Source: Pseudomonas sp. LP_7_YM
Lineage (GTDB): Bacteria > Pseudomonadota > Gammaproteobacteria > Pseudomonadales > Pseudomonadaceae
Assembly: GCF_004364435.1 (NCBI RefSeq)
Contig: NZ_SOCT01000008.1
Location: forward strand, 113,047 to 177,046
Direction: 5' to 3'
Length of the DNA: 64,000 nucleotides
This document shows positions 17,805 to 27,277 of this stretch, one piece after another. A program made the translations under genes and the position numbers. Every line of letters starts with the position of its first letter. Positions within the stretch are counted from its first letter, which is position 1. A model generated the notes under the pieces. That model did not search any database, was not told where the DNA came from, and worked only from the letters and a program-made list of their open reading frames with translations.

Positions 17805-18621
17805 CAGCGAATCCTTTGCGTGTTTTTTGGAAAAACCAAAAACCGACAGTTGCGATCAGCGCACCGACCGCAATTGCGATGGCTAGGCTGCCCCAGTCTG
17901 GCAAGTTACCAAAGAGCAGCACGCTCCGGCTCTCCTCAATGATGTACGTCAGCGGGTTGAGCTTTAGCCATGGCTGGTACGCGGCAGGGAGTGCGGCCAC
18001 AGGATAAAGCACTGGCGAAAGAAACAGCAGGACGGTTGTCAGAACGGTGATCACATGGCCCACATCTCTCAAGTAAACGCCTAAGGATGCCAGTAGCCAG
18101 CTGATCCCCAACGTAGCGAGGATCAACGGCACAAGTATCAAAGGGAACAGCAATGCGGTCCAAGACAGCGTGCCCACGATCAGGAGTTGAGCGATCAGCA
18201 AAACCAAAAGGCTAATGCAGCTATGGAACAGCGCGGAGCCGAGAGTGATAACTGGCAGGATCTCCAGCGGAAATACCACCTTCTTGACGTAATTGCTGTT
18301 GCTCATGACGAGAGAGGGCGCGCGATTGGCGCATTCGGCAAAAAGACCGTGAACGATCATCCCCACAAAAAGCAGAATCGCGAAGCCGCCCTTGCCGGTA
18401 TCAACGCCTACCCAGCGCGATTTGAAAATCTCCGAAAACACGAACGTGTAGACGGCCAGCATCAGGATTGGGTTGAAAAACGACCACGTCAATCCCATGA
18501 CGGAGCCACGGTAACGCCCGATAACCTCTCGCTTTGTCATCTGCGAGATCAACGATCTGTTTTTCCAGAGGCTGATCGCGAGGCTGACAGGCCCCGCTGA
18601 AGGACTGAGATGAGGGTTCAC
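17794..18621 (-). CDS. wzm: O-antigen ABC exporter permease
   Basis: ABC-2 type permease of 275 residues with six hydrophobic segments. TKREVIGRYRGSVMGLTWSF near the N-terminus is the hallmark of polysaccharide and polyol-phosphate exporter permeases. The start is GTG at 18621, sharing one base with the rfbC stop (TAGTG). It forms the inner-membrane channel for the undecaprenyl-linked O-chain with Wzt. Confidence 0.93.
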   Translation of the reverse strand: MNPHLSPSAGPVSLAISLWKNRSLISQMTKREVIGRYRGSVMGLTWSFFNPILMLAVYTFVFSEIFKSRWVGVDTGKGGFAILLFVGMIVHGLFAECANRAPSLVMSNSNYVKKVVFPLEILPVITLGSALFHSCISLLVLLIAQLLIVGTLSWTALLFPLILVPLILATLGISWLLASLGVYLRDVGHVITVLTTVLLFLSPVLYPVAALPAAYQPWLKLNPLTYIIEESRSVLLFGNLPDWGSLAIAIAVGALIATVGFWFFQKTRKGFADVI

Positions 18622-19166
18622 TATGGGAACACCTCAGCTTCAGGCAAATTCACAGCGACGGCGTCTTTTGCCGATAAGGTTGGCTGACCAAGGTACGGCC
18701 ATTGGATCGCCACGGTAGGGTCGTCCCAGGCAAGGCTGCGTTCGTATTCGGGCGCCCAATAGTCAGTGGTCTTGTAAAGGAACTCTGCGCTTTCCGAAAG
18801 GACAACGAAACCGTGGGCGAAGCCCTCAGGTATCCAGAGTTGAGAACGGTTGGTCGCACTCAAATGCACGCCTACCCATTTACCGAATGTGGCGGAGCTG
18901 CGGCGTAGGTCCACAGCGACATCAAACACCTCCCCCTGAGTGACGCGAACGAGCTTGCCCTGAGCTTGCTGAATTTGATAATGCAGGCCACGCAGTACCC
19001 CCTTGACCGATCGGGAGTGGTTGTCCTGTACGAAACTTACTGGACGGCGGACCGCCTCCTCGAAAACCATCTGGTTGAAGCTTTCGTAAAAGAAGCCGCG
19101 CTCATCACCGAAGACGTTGGGTTCGAAAAGGACAACGTCCGGAATGGCGAGGGGGGTGGCTCTCAT
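18621..19166 (-). CDS. rfbC: dTDP-4-dehydrorhamnose 3,5-epimerase
   Basis: Third enzyme of dTDP-L-rhamnose synthesis, 181 residues. VLRGLHYQ contains the catalytic histidine and GFAHGFVVLSESAEFLYK is a conserved part of the cupin fold. The ATG at 19166 has GGAGA upstream. It is the first gene of the minus-strand block and is separated from rfbBDA, so the locus is bounded by rhamnose genes on both sides. Confidence 0.96.
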   Translation of the reverse strand: MRATPLAIPDVVLFEPNVFGDERGFFYESFNQMVFEEAVRRPVSFVQDNHSRSVKGVLRGLHYQIQQAQGKLVRVTQGEVFDVAVDLRRSSATFGKWVGVHLSATNRSQLWIPEGFAHGFVVLSESAEFLYKTTDYWAPEYERSLAWDDPTVAIQWPYLGQPTLSAKDAVAVNLPEAEVFP

Positions 19167-19748
19167 TGCTTCTGTATCTCCAATGTACGACCAGGGCCGG
19201 GGTTATCGGCTCCGCTGGTGAAAATAAAAAACTGTCTTGAAATGCGCCCCGCGCGCCAAGCGGCACGGGCCGCTGAACATCCCTGTTCGATAAGCCGTCG
19301 CGCAATGAGGGCGGAGCTGTTTGGTGTACGCGGTGAGTGGGCATCAGAAGTCGCGGCTGTGCCGGATCGCGTACACCCCTAGAGCCCGATGCCATCCAAC
19401 AAAGCGGTCATTGCAGGTGTTCTGCAGAACGCGCTTCGGAGTGCGCTGGCCAGTGATCACGGTTTGCCAAATGACTTCTTTCTATCCTGTGCTGGTTTTG
19501 TGCATGGCCCTCAGACCGCAAAGCGCATCACTTGTTCTGTACATCGGCGGTTTGGGTAAGTAGCAGCGTGTGATGACGCGGCTTGCAGGCGGCAGATTAT
19601 CACACCACGACTCTGGCCCGGCCGCTGACCGCCCGTGCGATTCTTGGCATATTGGTGCAAGCAAAACGCTGGCGAAGGTAAGGTTTTAACGTTCCGCCTG
19701 CAAGAGTATTTCAGCTGCCAATAGCAATTCGGAAATTTCCGACACTTG
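19167..19748. other. Gene-free stretch upstream of rfbC
   Basis: About 580 bases with only short open frames that do not resemble proteins. It should contain the promoter for the minus-strand rfbC-wzm-wzt operon and the end of the preceding GT2 transcript. I see no clear promoter consensus or RfaH ops-type element. Confidence 0.4.
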
Positions 19749-20777
19749 TCACACCTTTCCCATGCATGCAGCAAGGTACAAGCTCAAGCTGCCTGCAAGG
19801 GTTTGCCGGTAGACCCCTGATTTCTTTATCTCGTACAGCCGGGTCGGCAAGCCCAAGCTGCGTCCTCGCTTGAAGTGCATCAAAGTCGTGCGCGCTTCAA
19901 CCGTTAGCGGCGCATCAATGCTTTCCATGACATGGAGGTTGGCGTCAGTCCAGGCCTGTCGTTGTCCAGACCATAAGCCGCCCAGCCGCCGAACCCGGTC
20001 CCTCCACGTCGTTTGAGAGCCGATCAGGTTATTTCCGTGCTGGCGGTAGTCCAGACTTGGCTGGGGATCGTAAATAACTTGTCCGCCACACCCGCTTACC
20101 AAAAGATAGGTGAGCCAATCGTGCGCGACCACCCCCATGCTCGGCGGCACTTGCTTCAAGATCCGGCGAGCAGAGTCATTGATAAGCATCGTGTTGGCCC
20201 CGGCTATACTCTGCACCAATGCGTTAAAAAAGGAGGGAGGCTTGTGAAACAGAGGTGAATGTCCAATGACACTGCCAGTCTCATTGACCAACCGGGTTCT
20301 GGAACAGTAGAGGTTTGGCCGCTCGAGGGGCAGATATTGAAGGGCGGAAAGGGCCCTGCTGAGCTTGTCGTCAAGCCAAACGTCGTCTTGATCACTGAAG
20401 GCAAAGTAATCCGCATTTACCGCGCTCCGACGGATCAGAGAGAGAAAATTCTGAGCGAAGCCAGCTCTAGGTCCTTCGAAACAGATGAGGCGCCGGGCAC
20501 CCCAACGGCTTTGATATTCATCGATGATCTGCAAGGTCGTGTCTGTCGAGCCATCATCGGAGATGTATAAAACCCAGTCGGTGAGGCTCTGTGTTTCGAA
20601 GGAGTCGAACTGCTCCCTCAAAAACCGGCCGCCATTGAATGTGCACATAAGGATGGCAATAGTCGGTCGAGCCGTTCCGCCAGAAGTGGTGGAGGCGCTC
20701 GAACCTTGTTCTTCAATCTGATCCAACACCAGTGACTGGACCTCGTCCGTTAAGAATGTTGATGAGGCATTTGCCAA
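19749..20777 (-). CDS. GT2 family glycosyltransferase, likely rhamnosyltransferase
   Basis: GT-A enzyme of up to 342 residues with IAILMCTFNGGRFLREQ, YISDDGSTD, FAFSDQDDVWLDDKLSRA and LDYRQHGNNLIG. The last two motifs are shared with the gene at 2913-3845. The open frame begins at TTG 20777; because the first 33 residues are low in conservation signals, a start further in is possible. It probably adds rhamnose or a related deoxysugar to the O-chain. It is on the same strand as rfbC but 582 bases upstream. Confidence 0.8.
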   Translation of the reverse strand: MANASSTFLTDEVQSLVLDQIEEQGSSASTTSGGTARPTIAILMCTFNGGRFLREQFDSFETQSLTDWVLYISDDGSTDTTLQIIDEYQSRWGARRLICFEGPRAGFAQNFLSLIRRSAVNADYFAFSDQDDVWLDDKLSRALSALQYLPLERPNLYCSRTRLVNETGSVIGHSPLFHKPPSFFNALVQSIAGANTMLINDSARRILKQVPPSMGVVAHDWLTYLLVSGCGGQVIYDPQPSLDYRQHGNNLIGSQTTWRDRVRRLGGLWSGQRQAWTDANLHVMESIDAPLTVEARTTLMHFKRGRSLGLPTRLYEIKKSGVYRQTLAGSLSLYLAACMGKV

Positions 20778-21449
20778 GACAGGTCGGTATCTTACCTGCA
20801 GCTCGGATTATCGTCAGCACAGACTTGACGTCCGCTACCGCTACCGCTACCGCTACCGATGTCGGGTTATCTCGCAGTGAGCTAATCTGGTCCTCTATAA
20901 CCGGGAATTTTGTTGTGAAGCATTTAAATCACCTTCGTAGCCCAATCGTCTTAGTGGGCATTCCAGTGCTGATTCTGGGCTCGATTTTCGATCAGCCAGT
21001 ACTCATCGGGCTCGCTATGTCATTGATTGCCTGCCTGCTCATCAGAACCTGATGTTGAAAGGATGGTGATGGCGCTAATGATTGATTATCTCGCCGCGAC
21101 ATTGCTGCCCCAACCTCGTCATTGCGTTCTGGATTTGTCTGTTGGCTAGCGATGGTGTGGGGCGCTTGTTGAGCCAATGGCCCGGCTCAATGTAAACGAG
21201 CAACGGTAGTGGTACGCCATCCCCAACCGCTTCACTATCGAACCGGCATCCGCCGTACCTGAGCGGGGCGAGTGACGGGTCGACAGCTCGTCGGGTCTAC
21301 AGCCCCGCAACGAATAACATCAGTTGTCCAGTGTCGAGATAGCAGGAAAAGAATCTGAACGCGGAACGCTACGTCGGTGGACGGCTCTGAAGCTGCCGGC
21401 CTTAGCCGTTGCCGCACTTCCTCGCCTTCGCAGCCTTCTATCCTCAGTC
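20778..21449. other. Gene-poor stretch with remnant-like open frames
   Basis: About 670 bases without a convincing gene. A + frame ending at 21052 encodes a hydrophobic tail (SPIVLVGIPVLILGSIF), which could be the relic of a membrane protein, but its upstream half runs antisense over the glycosyltransferase start. The region leads into a broken secretion gene, so it may be debris from the same deletion. Confidence 0.35.
20833..20856 (+). repeat. Four tandem copies of CGCTAC
   Basis: A perfect hexamer repeat, four copies in a row, lying just upstream of the minus-strand glycosyltransferase. Hexamer number changes would not shift a reading frame. No function is evident. Confidence 0.6.
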
Positions 21450-22113
21450 ATGGATTCTATGAACCGCTCACACGAAAATAACATGCAAGTGGCGCTCAAG
21501 GCTTGTCGCGGGAGTTTCCTCTCGGTCGGGTTCTTCAGTCTTTTCGTCAACACGTTGATGCTGGTTCCGACCTTTTACATGATTCAAGTCTCGGGATGGG
21601 TGGTGCCCAGAAGCAGCACGTCCACGCTGATCATGCTCACCCTCATTCTCACCATTCTGATGCTGACGTTGGGTTCGCTGGAGTGGGTGCGGTCGCGCAT
21701 CATGGTGCGCATCAGCAATCGTCTGGATGTATTGCTGAGTCGCGACGTGTACCGCGCAAGTTTCCGGAAAGCGCTGAACAGCGGCGGTATGGACGCGTTG
21801 ACGCTCACCAATAAAATTGACGACCCGGCGATGATCAAGTTCACGGCCTACGACTACACCATTTATGGCGGTCTGAAAGGCAAGCTGGAACAGATCGGCG
21901 CCAACACCATTCCAGGACGAAGAAAAGAAGAGCACCTTCTACGTGATCAAACTGCGCACCGAACGCAGTCACCTGGGTGCCGATGAGCCCCCATTGCTGA
22001 TCATCCCGGGCATGGTGGCCTCGGTGCACATCATCACCGGCGAGAAGAACATTCTCAGTTATCTGCTAAAGCCGGTCCTGAAAGCGCGGGCCGAGGCACT
22101 GCACGAGCGTTGA
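21450..22113 (+). pseudogene. Type I secretion remnant: ABC exporter start fused to adaptor end
   Basis: The first 110 residues match the N-terminal membrane part of a PrtD/AprD-type secretion ATPase (ALKACRGSFLSVGFFSLFVN, LEWVRSRIMVRISNRLD). Near residue 118 the sequence switches to the C-terminal part of an HlyD-type membrane fusion protein (MIKFTAYDYTIYGGLKGKLE). A frameshift near 21915 follows, and in the other frame the adaptor continues with IIPGMVASVHIITGEKN and LLKPVLKARAEAL to a TGA at 22111-22113. The nucleotide-binding domain and most of the adaptor are lost, so no working exporter is encoded here. Confidence 0.8.
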
Positions 22114-22164
22114 TGGGGCAGGGTCATTTCCATGGATTGCTGATCGGCAGTCAAGGGCGCGGGA

Positions 22165-22476
22165 TTAACGTCCCCGTTTACTGTCAATCTGCACCAGTCG
22201 ACCGCCCTCGAATCGCAGATATTGATACATCCCGCTGTTCGGGCCATAGACCCATTCCTGCACCTGTACCTGATCGACCTGACGGAAGTGGTTGACCGTT
22301 TCCTTGTAGCCAACAATGTCCTGACTGACCGGCTGGCCGCATTTCTGCTGCACCTCGAACATCCGATCACCGACGCTGATCAGCTGGCTGCCGCAACGCA
22401 GCGAGTCTGCGTGTGCAAAGCCGGCCAGCGCTGCCAGACCGATCATCGCCACGGTCCTGGTTATTACATTCTTCAA
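22165..22476 (-). CDS. Secreted DUF2845 family protein
   Basis: A 103-residue protein with a Sec signal peptide (cleavage near FAHA-DS). The mature part has LRCGSQLISVGDRMFEVQQK and QEWVYGP, typical of DUF2845 proteins of Pseudomonas, often found beside DUF748 genes. Two cysteines (in LRCGS and QKCGQ) could form a disulfide. Function unknown. It follows the DUF748 gene by 6 bases and is probably co-transcribed. Confidence 0.8.
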   Translation of the reverse strand: MKNVITRTVAMIGLAALAGFAHADSLRCGSQLISVGDRMFEVQQKCGQPVSQDIVGYKETVNHFRQVDQVQVQEWVYGPNSGMYQYLRFEGGRLVQIDSKRGR

Positions 22477-22482
22477 AATTCG

Positions 22483-25449
22483 TTACTCGCTATCCAGATG
22501 CAGGGGGCTGATGACGCGACCGTCTTTTTCCGGTTTGCCCAGCGACGCATCGACAAAATAGACCCGCTCGTCCGCCAGTTGTCCCTTGTCCACCAGATAG
22601 TCCTTGATGCTCCCGGCCCGTGCCTGCCCCAACTGGCGCAGCAACAGCGCGCTGGAACTCCAGGATTTGAGCACAGCATCGCGCAGCTTGTTCTGACGCT
22701 CTTCCTTGCCCAGGCTGACCCATTCGCCCGGCGGTTGCTGCTTCAGTCGAGTGCGGTAGATGCCTTCAAGCATCGGTGGTTTTTCGTCCTCAGGCACTTT
22801 CAGATCCCCCGCCTGAGCCGGGACCTTGTCGCCGCGGCGCTGCAGAATCTTGTAGTACGTGCTTTGGTATTCACGCTCCAGCCGTTGCTGGGCAAGCAGC
22901 GGGCCGTCGCTGGCCTCGGCGCTGGTGCCTTCGATTTCCAGGCGCAGGGCAGGGCGTTCTTTCAGGGCGGCGGCCAGCTTGTTCAGCGACGCCTGCGCTT
23001 CGCCGCTCAATTCGTCCGAGCCCGGCGCAAAGGCTACGGTACCCAGGTCTTGCGAGCCGCCGCCGCTCACCAGCCCACCAATGAACTTGAACGGCGCGGC
23101 GGCGGCTTTGACCACCAGATTGCGCAACGTCTGCCAGACAATCGGCATGACGCTGAACTGCGGGTTGTTCAGATCGCCGGTTACTGGCAGTTCGATTGAG
23201 ATCTTGCCGTCGACGTCCTTGAGCAGGGCAACCGCCAGTTTCAGCGGCAGGTTCACCGCGTCCGGGCTGTCGACCTTCTCGCCCAGTTGCAGCTGCTCGA
23301 CCACCACTTTGTTTTCTGCCTTGAGCTGGCCTTTGGTGATCAGGTAGTGCAGGTCCAGGTTCAAGCGGCCCTTGCGAATGCGATAACCGGCGAATTTGCC
23401 GGAGTAGGGCGTCAGCGTGGTCAGCTCGACGCGGCGGAAGCTGGTAGTGATGTCCAGGCTAGCCAGCGGGTTGAACGGGTTGAGGGCACCCTTGATGGTC
23501 ACAGGCGCATACCGATCGACCTTACCCTGAATGCTCACCGGCGCCGGTTTGTCCTGGCGATTGTCCAGGGTGCCAATTTTGCCGTTGAGCTGCTGCACGG
23601 CGGTCGCGAAGTTCGGGGTGAGGCTGAAGTCGGCGAAATTGGCCGAGCCATTATTGATATTCACCTCACCGATACGAATGCCCATCGGTTTGTCGGTGGA
23701 GGCGGCTTTCGGGCTGGAGGCGGTTTTCGACGTCGCAGGGGCACCGTCTGCTGGTTGCGGAACCAGCAAGTCGTCAATGTTGGTGGTGCGGTCGTCGGCG
23801 ATGACGAAGCGTGCGTAGGGTTGTTCGATGTTGAGGGTGGCGATGCTCAGGCTGTCGCCGAGCTGGAAGTTCAAGCCTTCGACATTCAACCGCTGCCACT
23901 TCACGAAGTCCCGGGATTTCAGGGTGTCGAGGGTGTGCAGTTGATCGACCTGAGCTTTACCAGTGATGCCCAGCGCCAATGGCTCGGTACTTTTCAGGTC
24001 AACGGCCAGATCGGTATTGAGCATGCCGCTGCGTACTTCAAGCCGAATGAACGGGGTGACATACGACTGAGCCACGCGCAGGTCGATGTCGCGGGTGGTG
24101 ACATTGAGTCTGGCGCGTACTGGTGCGAGATTCACCTCTCCCTCGGCCGTCAGCTTGCCCTGCTTACCCAGGCCGGTGTCGAGCTTGAGATGGAAAGGCG
24201 ATTTATTGAGGCTGTCGAAGTCGGTCATGTCCAGATTGAGTGGGCCGACGTCCAGCGCGACAGGCGCTTTGGGAACCTTGTCGGTGAGGTGCACCCGGTA
24301 ATCGCGCAGCTGGGTATCGTGCAGCAGAACCTGCCACGGCTTGCCCGGCGCGGCAGGCTCTTGGCTTGCAGTGGTTTGCGAAGTCAATGCCGTGGCGGGT
24401 TGCTGTTTATAGGCTTCGACTTTTTTCTGTTCGGCTCTTGAGGGCTGACTGGTGAACAGTTTCTGCCAGTCCAGTTGACCATCCGCCTCACGCGCGGCCC
24501 AGGTTTCCAGGCCCTGGCTGCGGATCTTGCCGACGGTCACCCGCTGTTTGGCAAGGTCGATGGAGGTGTCGCTGACGTCGAGACTCTTCAGGCGAACCAG
24601 CGGTCGGCCATCCGGCGTGTCGATGGCAAAGGGCGCGATTCTGAGGTTGGTTTTGTCCAGCAGCAGCTCGGTTTCCTTCGCCAGACTGAGCTTGTAATGA
24701 GTATCGAAATTCAGTACGCCGTCTTTCAGCGCCAGCGGCAAGGCGTCACGCACATAGGGCCACCAGACTTTCATCTTGCCGTCGGTGACTTTCAGGGTGC
24801 CTTCGGAAGTGATCGGAATCAGACTGATGCGGCCAACCCAGTCGATCTTTCCGCCTTCCGGGCCTGCCGCGACCAAGGTCATGTCGGCGTTGTCTTCGGA
24901 GAGCGTGCTGAGGTTTTTCAGCTCGAAATTCAACGTGTCGTAGAGAAACTCGATGGGCTCGCTGGGGCGTAGATCCTGAAAGTGCACATAGCCATCGGCC
25001 AGTTTGATTTCACCGATACGCAGCGGGAAGGGTTTGCCCGGCGGCTCGTCAGCTTTGGCCGGTTCGCTGGCCGGCAGCTTGAACAGCCCGGCCAGATTGA
25101 GCTTGCCGTCTTTGGAAAACAGCAGCTGGGTCTTGGGTTTGTCCAGCTCCACCGATTCAAGATGCAAAGCCCTGGTCCACAGGCTGTCGATCTGCAGGTT
25201 GGCATAAAGCCGCTCGAAACCGATCTGCTCCTTGCCCGGAACACCGATGTTCAGGCCCCACAGCGTCACTTCCAGGGTATAGGGATTAAGCTCCAGACGG
25301 TCCAGCTTTGCCGGGACAGTGGCGTAATCGGCCAGTTGCTGATTGATCACACGCAACGCGATGCCGGGCAGGATGAAAAATCCCAACAGGCTGTAAATGG
25401 CGAAGATGGCCAGCAGCGCGCCGATGACGCGTTTCAATCCTTTGGGCAT
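22483..25449 (-). CDS. Large DUF748 (AsmA-like) envelope protein
   Basis: A 988-residue protein anchored by one N-terminal helix (VIGALLAIFAIYSLLGFF) with the rest in the periplasm. The body is made of long beta-rich repeats typical of DUF748 proteins, which belong to the wider AsmA-like group thought to span the periplasm and move lipids. Near the C-terminus is an OmpA-like stretch, VAFAPGSDELSGEAQASL. The ATG at 25449, preceded by a GAGAG Shine-Dalgarno and directly before the basic-plus-hydrophobic anchor, is chosen over the longer frame from 25554. Lipid transport is inference from the family. Confidence 0.85.
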   Translation of the reverse strand: MPKGLKRVIGALLAIFAIYSLLGFFILPGIALRVINQQLADYATVPAKLDRLELNPYTLEVTLWGLNIGVPGKEQIGFERLYANLQIDSLWTRALHLESVELDKPKTQLLFSKDGKLNLAGLFKLPASEPAKADEPPGKPFPLRIGEIKLADGYVHFQDLRPSEPIEFLYDTLNFELKNLSTLSEDNADMTLVAAGPEGGKIDWVGRISLIPITSEGTLKVTDGKMKVWWPYVRDALPLALKDGVLNFDTHYKLSLAKETELLLDKTNLRIAPFAIDTPDGRPLVRLKSLDVSDTSIDLAKQRVTVGKIRSQGLETWAAREADGQLDWQKLFTSQPSRAEQKKVEAYKQQPATALTSQTTASQEPAAPGKPWQVLLHDTQLRDYRVHLTDKVPKAPVALDVGPLNLDMTDFDSLNKSPFHLKLDTGLGKQGKLTAEGEVNLAPVRARLNVTTRDIDLRVAQSYVTPFIRLEVRSGMLNTDLAVDLKSTEPLALGITGKAQVDQLHTLDTLKSRDFVKWQRLNVEGLNFQLGDSLSIATLNIEQPYARFVIADDRTTNIDDLLVPQPADGAPATSKTASSPKAASTDKPMGIRIGEVNINNGSANFADFSLTPNFATAVQQLNGKIGTLDNRQDKPAPVSIQGKVDRYAPVTIKGALNPFNPLASLDITTSFRRVELTTLTPYSGKFAGYRIRKGRLNLDLHYLITKGQLKAENKVVVEQLQLGEKVDSPDAVNLPLKLAVALLKDVDGKISIELPVTGDLNNPQFSVMPIVWQTLRNLVVKAAAAPFKFIGGLVSGGGSQDLGTVAFAPGSDELSGEAQASLNKLAAALKERPALRLEIEGTSAEASDGPLLAQQRLEREYQSTYYKILQRRGDKVPAQAGDLKVPEDEKPPMLEGIYRTRLKQQPPGEWVSLGKEERQNKLRDAVLKSWSSSALLLRQLGQARAGSIKDYLVDKGQLADERVYFVDASLGKPEKDGRVISPLHLDSE

Positions 25450-25561
25450 GTAGGTCGCCAACTCTCTCGATGTGAGGTGCCTTTGAGTATGGCACGTCAA
25501 TCTGGTTCCGAAGGCGGTTGCCTCAATACCTGTAGGAAAACCCCTCAGGTTCAACGCGCAA

Positions 25562-26578
25562 TCAAAGCTGCAAGATCAAGGTCTTGAGCGGCGGTTGCTG
25601 GTCCATTGACGGAAAGTCGGCGCCGGGCGTGAGCACCTGCCAGTCGCGAACCGGGCGACTGATTTTGCTGGCGCAGCGCAATACCTGATCACGCCAATCT
25701 TCCATGCTGACCTTAGCCAGATTGTTGCAGCAGATCAGTACCCCGTCTTCGGCTGTGGTCAGCAGCGCAGGTTTAAGCAGGCTTTGATAGTCGCGCAACA
25801 GGTCAACGGTGCCGAATGCGCTCTTGGCCCACGCCGGTGGGTCGAGCAGAACCAGATCAAACTGGCGCTGTTCAAGACGCACGTAGCTCGGCAGCTTCTG
25901 GCTGCGACGTGAGGCAACAGGCAGCCCCGCCAGTTGGCGAATGGCCGGGAAGTAGTCGGACTGAATGAACTGCATCTCTGGTAACTGAGGGTTCAGCTTG
26001 CCGTTCTCGCGGCCAACGAGGAGGTTGCCTTCGGCAAAATCCAGGTTGCACACCTCCCGCGCACCGCCTGCTGCTGCGCTCAGGCCGACGCCGCAGGTGT
26101 AGGCGAACAGGTTGAGCACACGTTTGCCTTTGGCGTGGTCCTTGACCCAGCCTCTGGCCGTACGCAGGTCCAGAAACAGCAACGGGTCCTGTCCGGCGTG
26201 ACGACCCCGAACCCGATAGTTCAGGCCCCACTCATGGCCGACCAGATCTTCCAGCGCCGCGTCGTCGGCTTTATAGACAGGGTCGCTGCGATCAACCCGG
26301 GAGTTACCGTGGGAGCGGTCGTTGTAGACCAGCATCAGTTCAAGGCCAAGGTGTTTCTGGATGGCCGCCTGCAGGGTCAGCAGCGAGTCGCGATCAAGGC
26401 TGTTATGAAAACTCTGCACCAGCAATTGCGGGCCGTAACGATCAACAGTCAAACCGCTGGCACCTTCCTGACTGCCGTGAAACAGGCGATAGCAGTCCGT
26501 GCCTTGGGCATGCAGCTCAGCAAGCAGGGAGTGGCGATTGTCGAGGGCGACGCTGAGCGCCTGATTCAAGGAAGACAT
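25562..26578 (-). CDS. Class I SAM-dependent methyltransferase, RlmI-like
   Basis: A 338-residue methyltransferase related to 23S rRNA m5C methyltransferases RlmI/RlmK. It has VLNLFAYTCGVGLSAAAGGA (SAM-binding motif I), NLDFAEGNLL, and FDLVLLDPPAWAKS (motif IV). It lacks an obvious N-terminal PUA domain, so the target may differ from that of RlmI. RNA is the likely substrate by family, not by anything seen here. Confidence 0.82.
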   Translation of the reverse strand: MSSLNQALSVALDNRHSLLAELHAQGTDCYRLFHGSQEGASGLTVDRYGPQLLVQSFHNSLDRDSLLTLQAAIQKHLGLELMLVYNDRSHGNSRVDRSDPVYKADDAALEDLVGHEWGLNYRVRGRHAGQDPLLFLDLRTARGWVKDHAKGKRVLNLFAYTCGVGLSAAAGGAREVCNLDFAEGNLLVGRENGKLNPQLPEMQFIQSDYFPAIRQLAGLPVASRRSQKLPSYVRLEQRQFDLVLLDPPAWAKSAFGTVDLLRDYQSLLKPALLTTAEDGVLICCNNLAKVSMEDWRDQVLRCASKISRPVRDWQVLTPGADFPSMDQQPPLKTLILQL

Positions 26579-26677
26579 GCTCGGCGCCTTGGGGCAGGAA
26601 TAAAGGCGTGCGAGTTTAACAGTAAGCAGTGTTGCGGTCTTCGGCCTGCCACATGGCTCACAGGCCGATGCAGGTCT

Positions 26678-26762
26678 GCGGGAGCGAATTCATTCGCTAG
26701 GCCGCCACACGCCAAGCACTATGTCGCCCATGCAGATGTCTCGCGAATGAGTTCGCTCCCAC
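26678..26762. repeat. REPIN: two inverted Pseudomonas REP sequences
   Basis: GCGGGAGCGAATTCATTCGC at 26678-26697 and TCGCGAATGAGTTCGCTCCC (26741-26760, followed by AC) are inverted copies of the common Pseudomonas REP motif, about 45 bases apart. Another possible hairpin, CGGCCTG/CAGGCCG, lies at 26642-26667. The rest of the 26579-27172 gap shows no gene; it should hold the mgtA promoter. Confidence 0.85.
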
Positions 26763-27172
26763 GGTGGGTCGACATCACACTGCAAAAAATGGCTTTCCTG
26801 AACCGTCCCTGAAGCCCCGCGCAAAAGTCTCGGCAGCCTTGATGATGGCGGTTTACTCTCATGAAAACCGGACGTATTCTTCACCCGTTTTCAACCAATG
26901 CGGAGACCCACAGTGGGTACTTGTTCGAGTGACAGACGTCAGCCGGTTTCAATGACCGGCCAATTCTCGGCAAGGTAACGCGCAGTCTTTTCGCTGCCGT
27001 TGTCTCGCCGATAAGCGCGAGAAACGGCGGTGCCGATCGTTCCTGCAGCAGCATGATTTGCCTGCGGTGCCGTCCTTGAGACCATCGCTGGCAGGCCGAA
27101 TAGCCAGAGCCATCGCCCCTGTCCCTTTCCTGATGTCACACCCGCGCAGCCTTTAGCGCTGCGGGCCGGGCT

Positions 27173-27277
27173 ATGCGTGTCGCTTCTGCGGAGCTTCGCG
27201 TACGGTCGGTCGTACCTGCCTGGGACTTTTGCAGCGCTTTGCAACTTCAGCCTTCAGTCCAGGGGACAAAGCCATGA
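27173..27277 (+). CDS. Possible 34-residue leader peptide upstream of mgtA
   Basis: A short frame from ATG at 27173 to TGA at 27275-27277; the stop overlaps the mgtA ATG (ATGA), an arrangement typical of translational coupling. The peptide begins MRVASAELRVRSVV and has two prolines in its second half. Its Shine-Dalgarno is weak (GGGCCGGG upstream). Mg2+-sensing leader ORFs before mgtA are known in enterobacteria, but this one has no recognised relative. It may be chance. Confidence 0.3.
   Translation: MRVASAELRVRSVVPAWDFCSALQLQPSVQGTKP

Noticed and set aside
19167..19748. RfaH/ops (JUMPstart) element upstream of the O-antigen operon
   Set aside because: No GGCGGTAG-like sequence was found on the proper strand.
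20732..21052. A 106-codon + frame with a hydrophobic tail
   Set aside because: Its first half is antisense to a glycosyltransferase and contains translated hexamer repeats; no ribosome site or family match. Kept only as possible debris.
22222..24441. Long + strand frames opposite the DUF748 and DUF2845 genes
   Set aside because: They are mirror frames of real minus-strand genes with signal peptides and family motifs.
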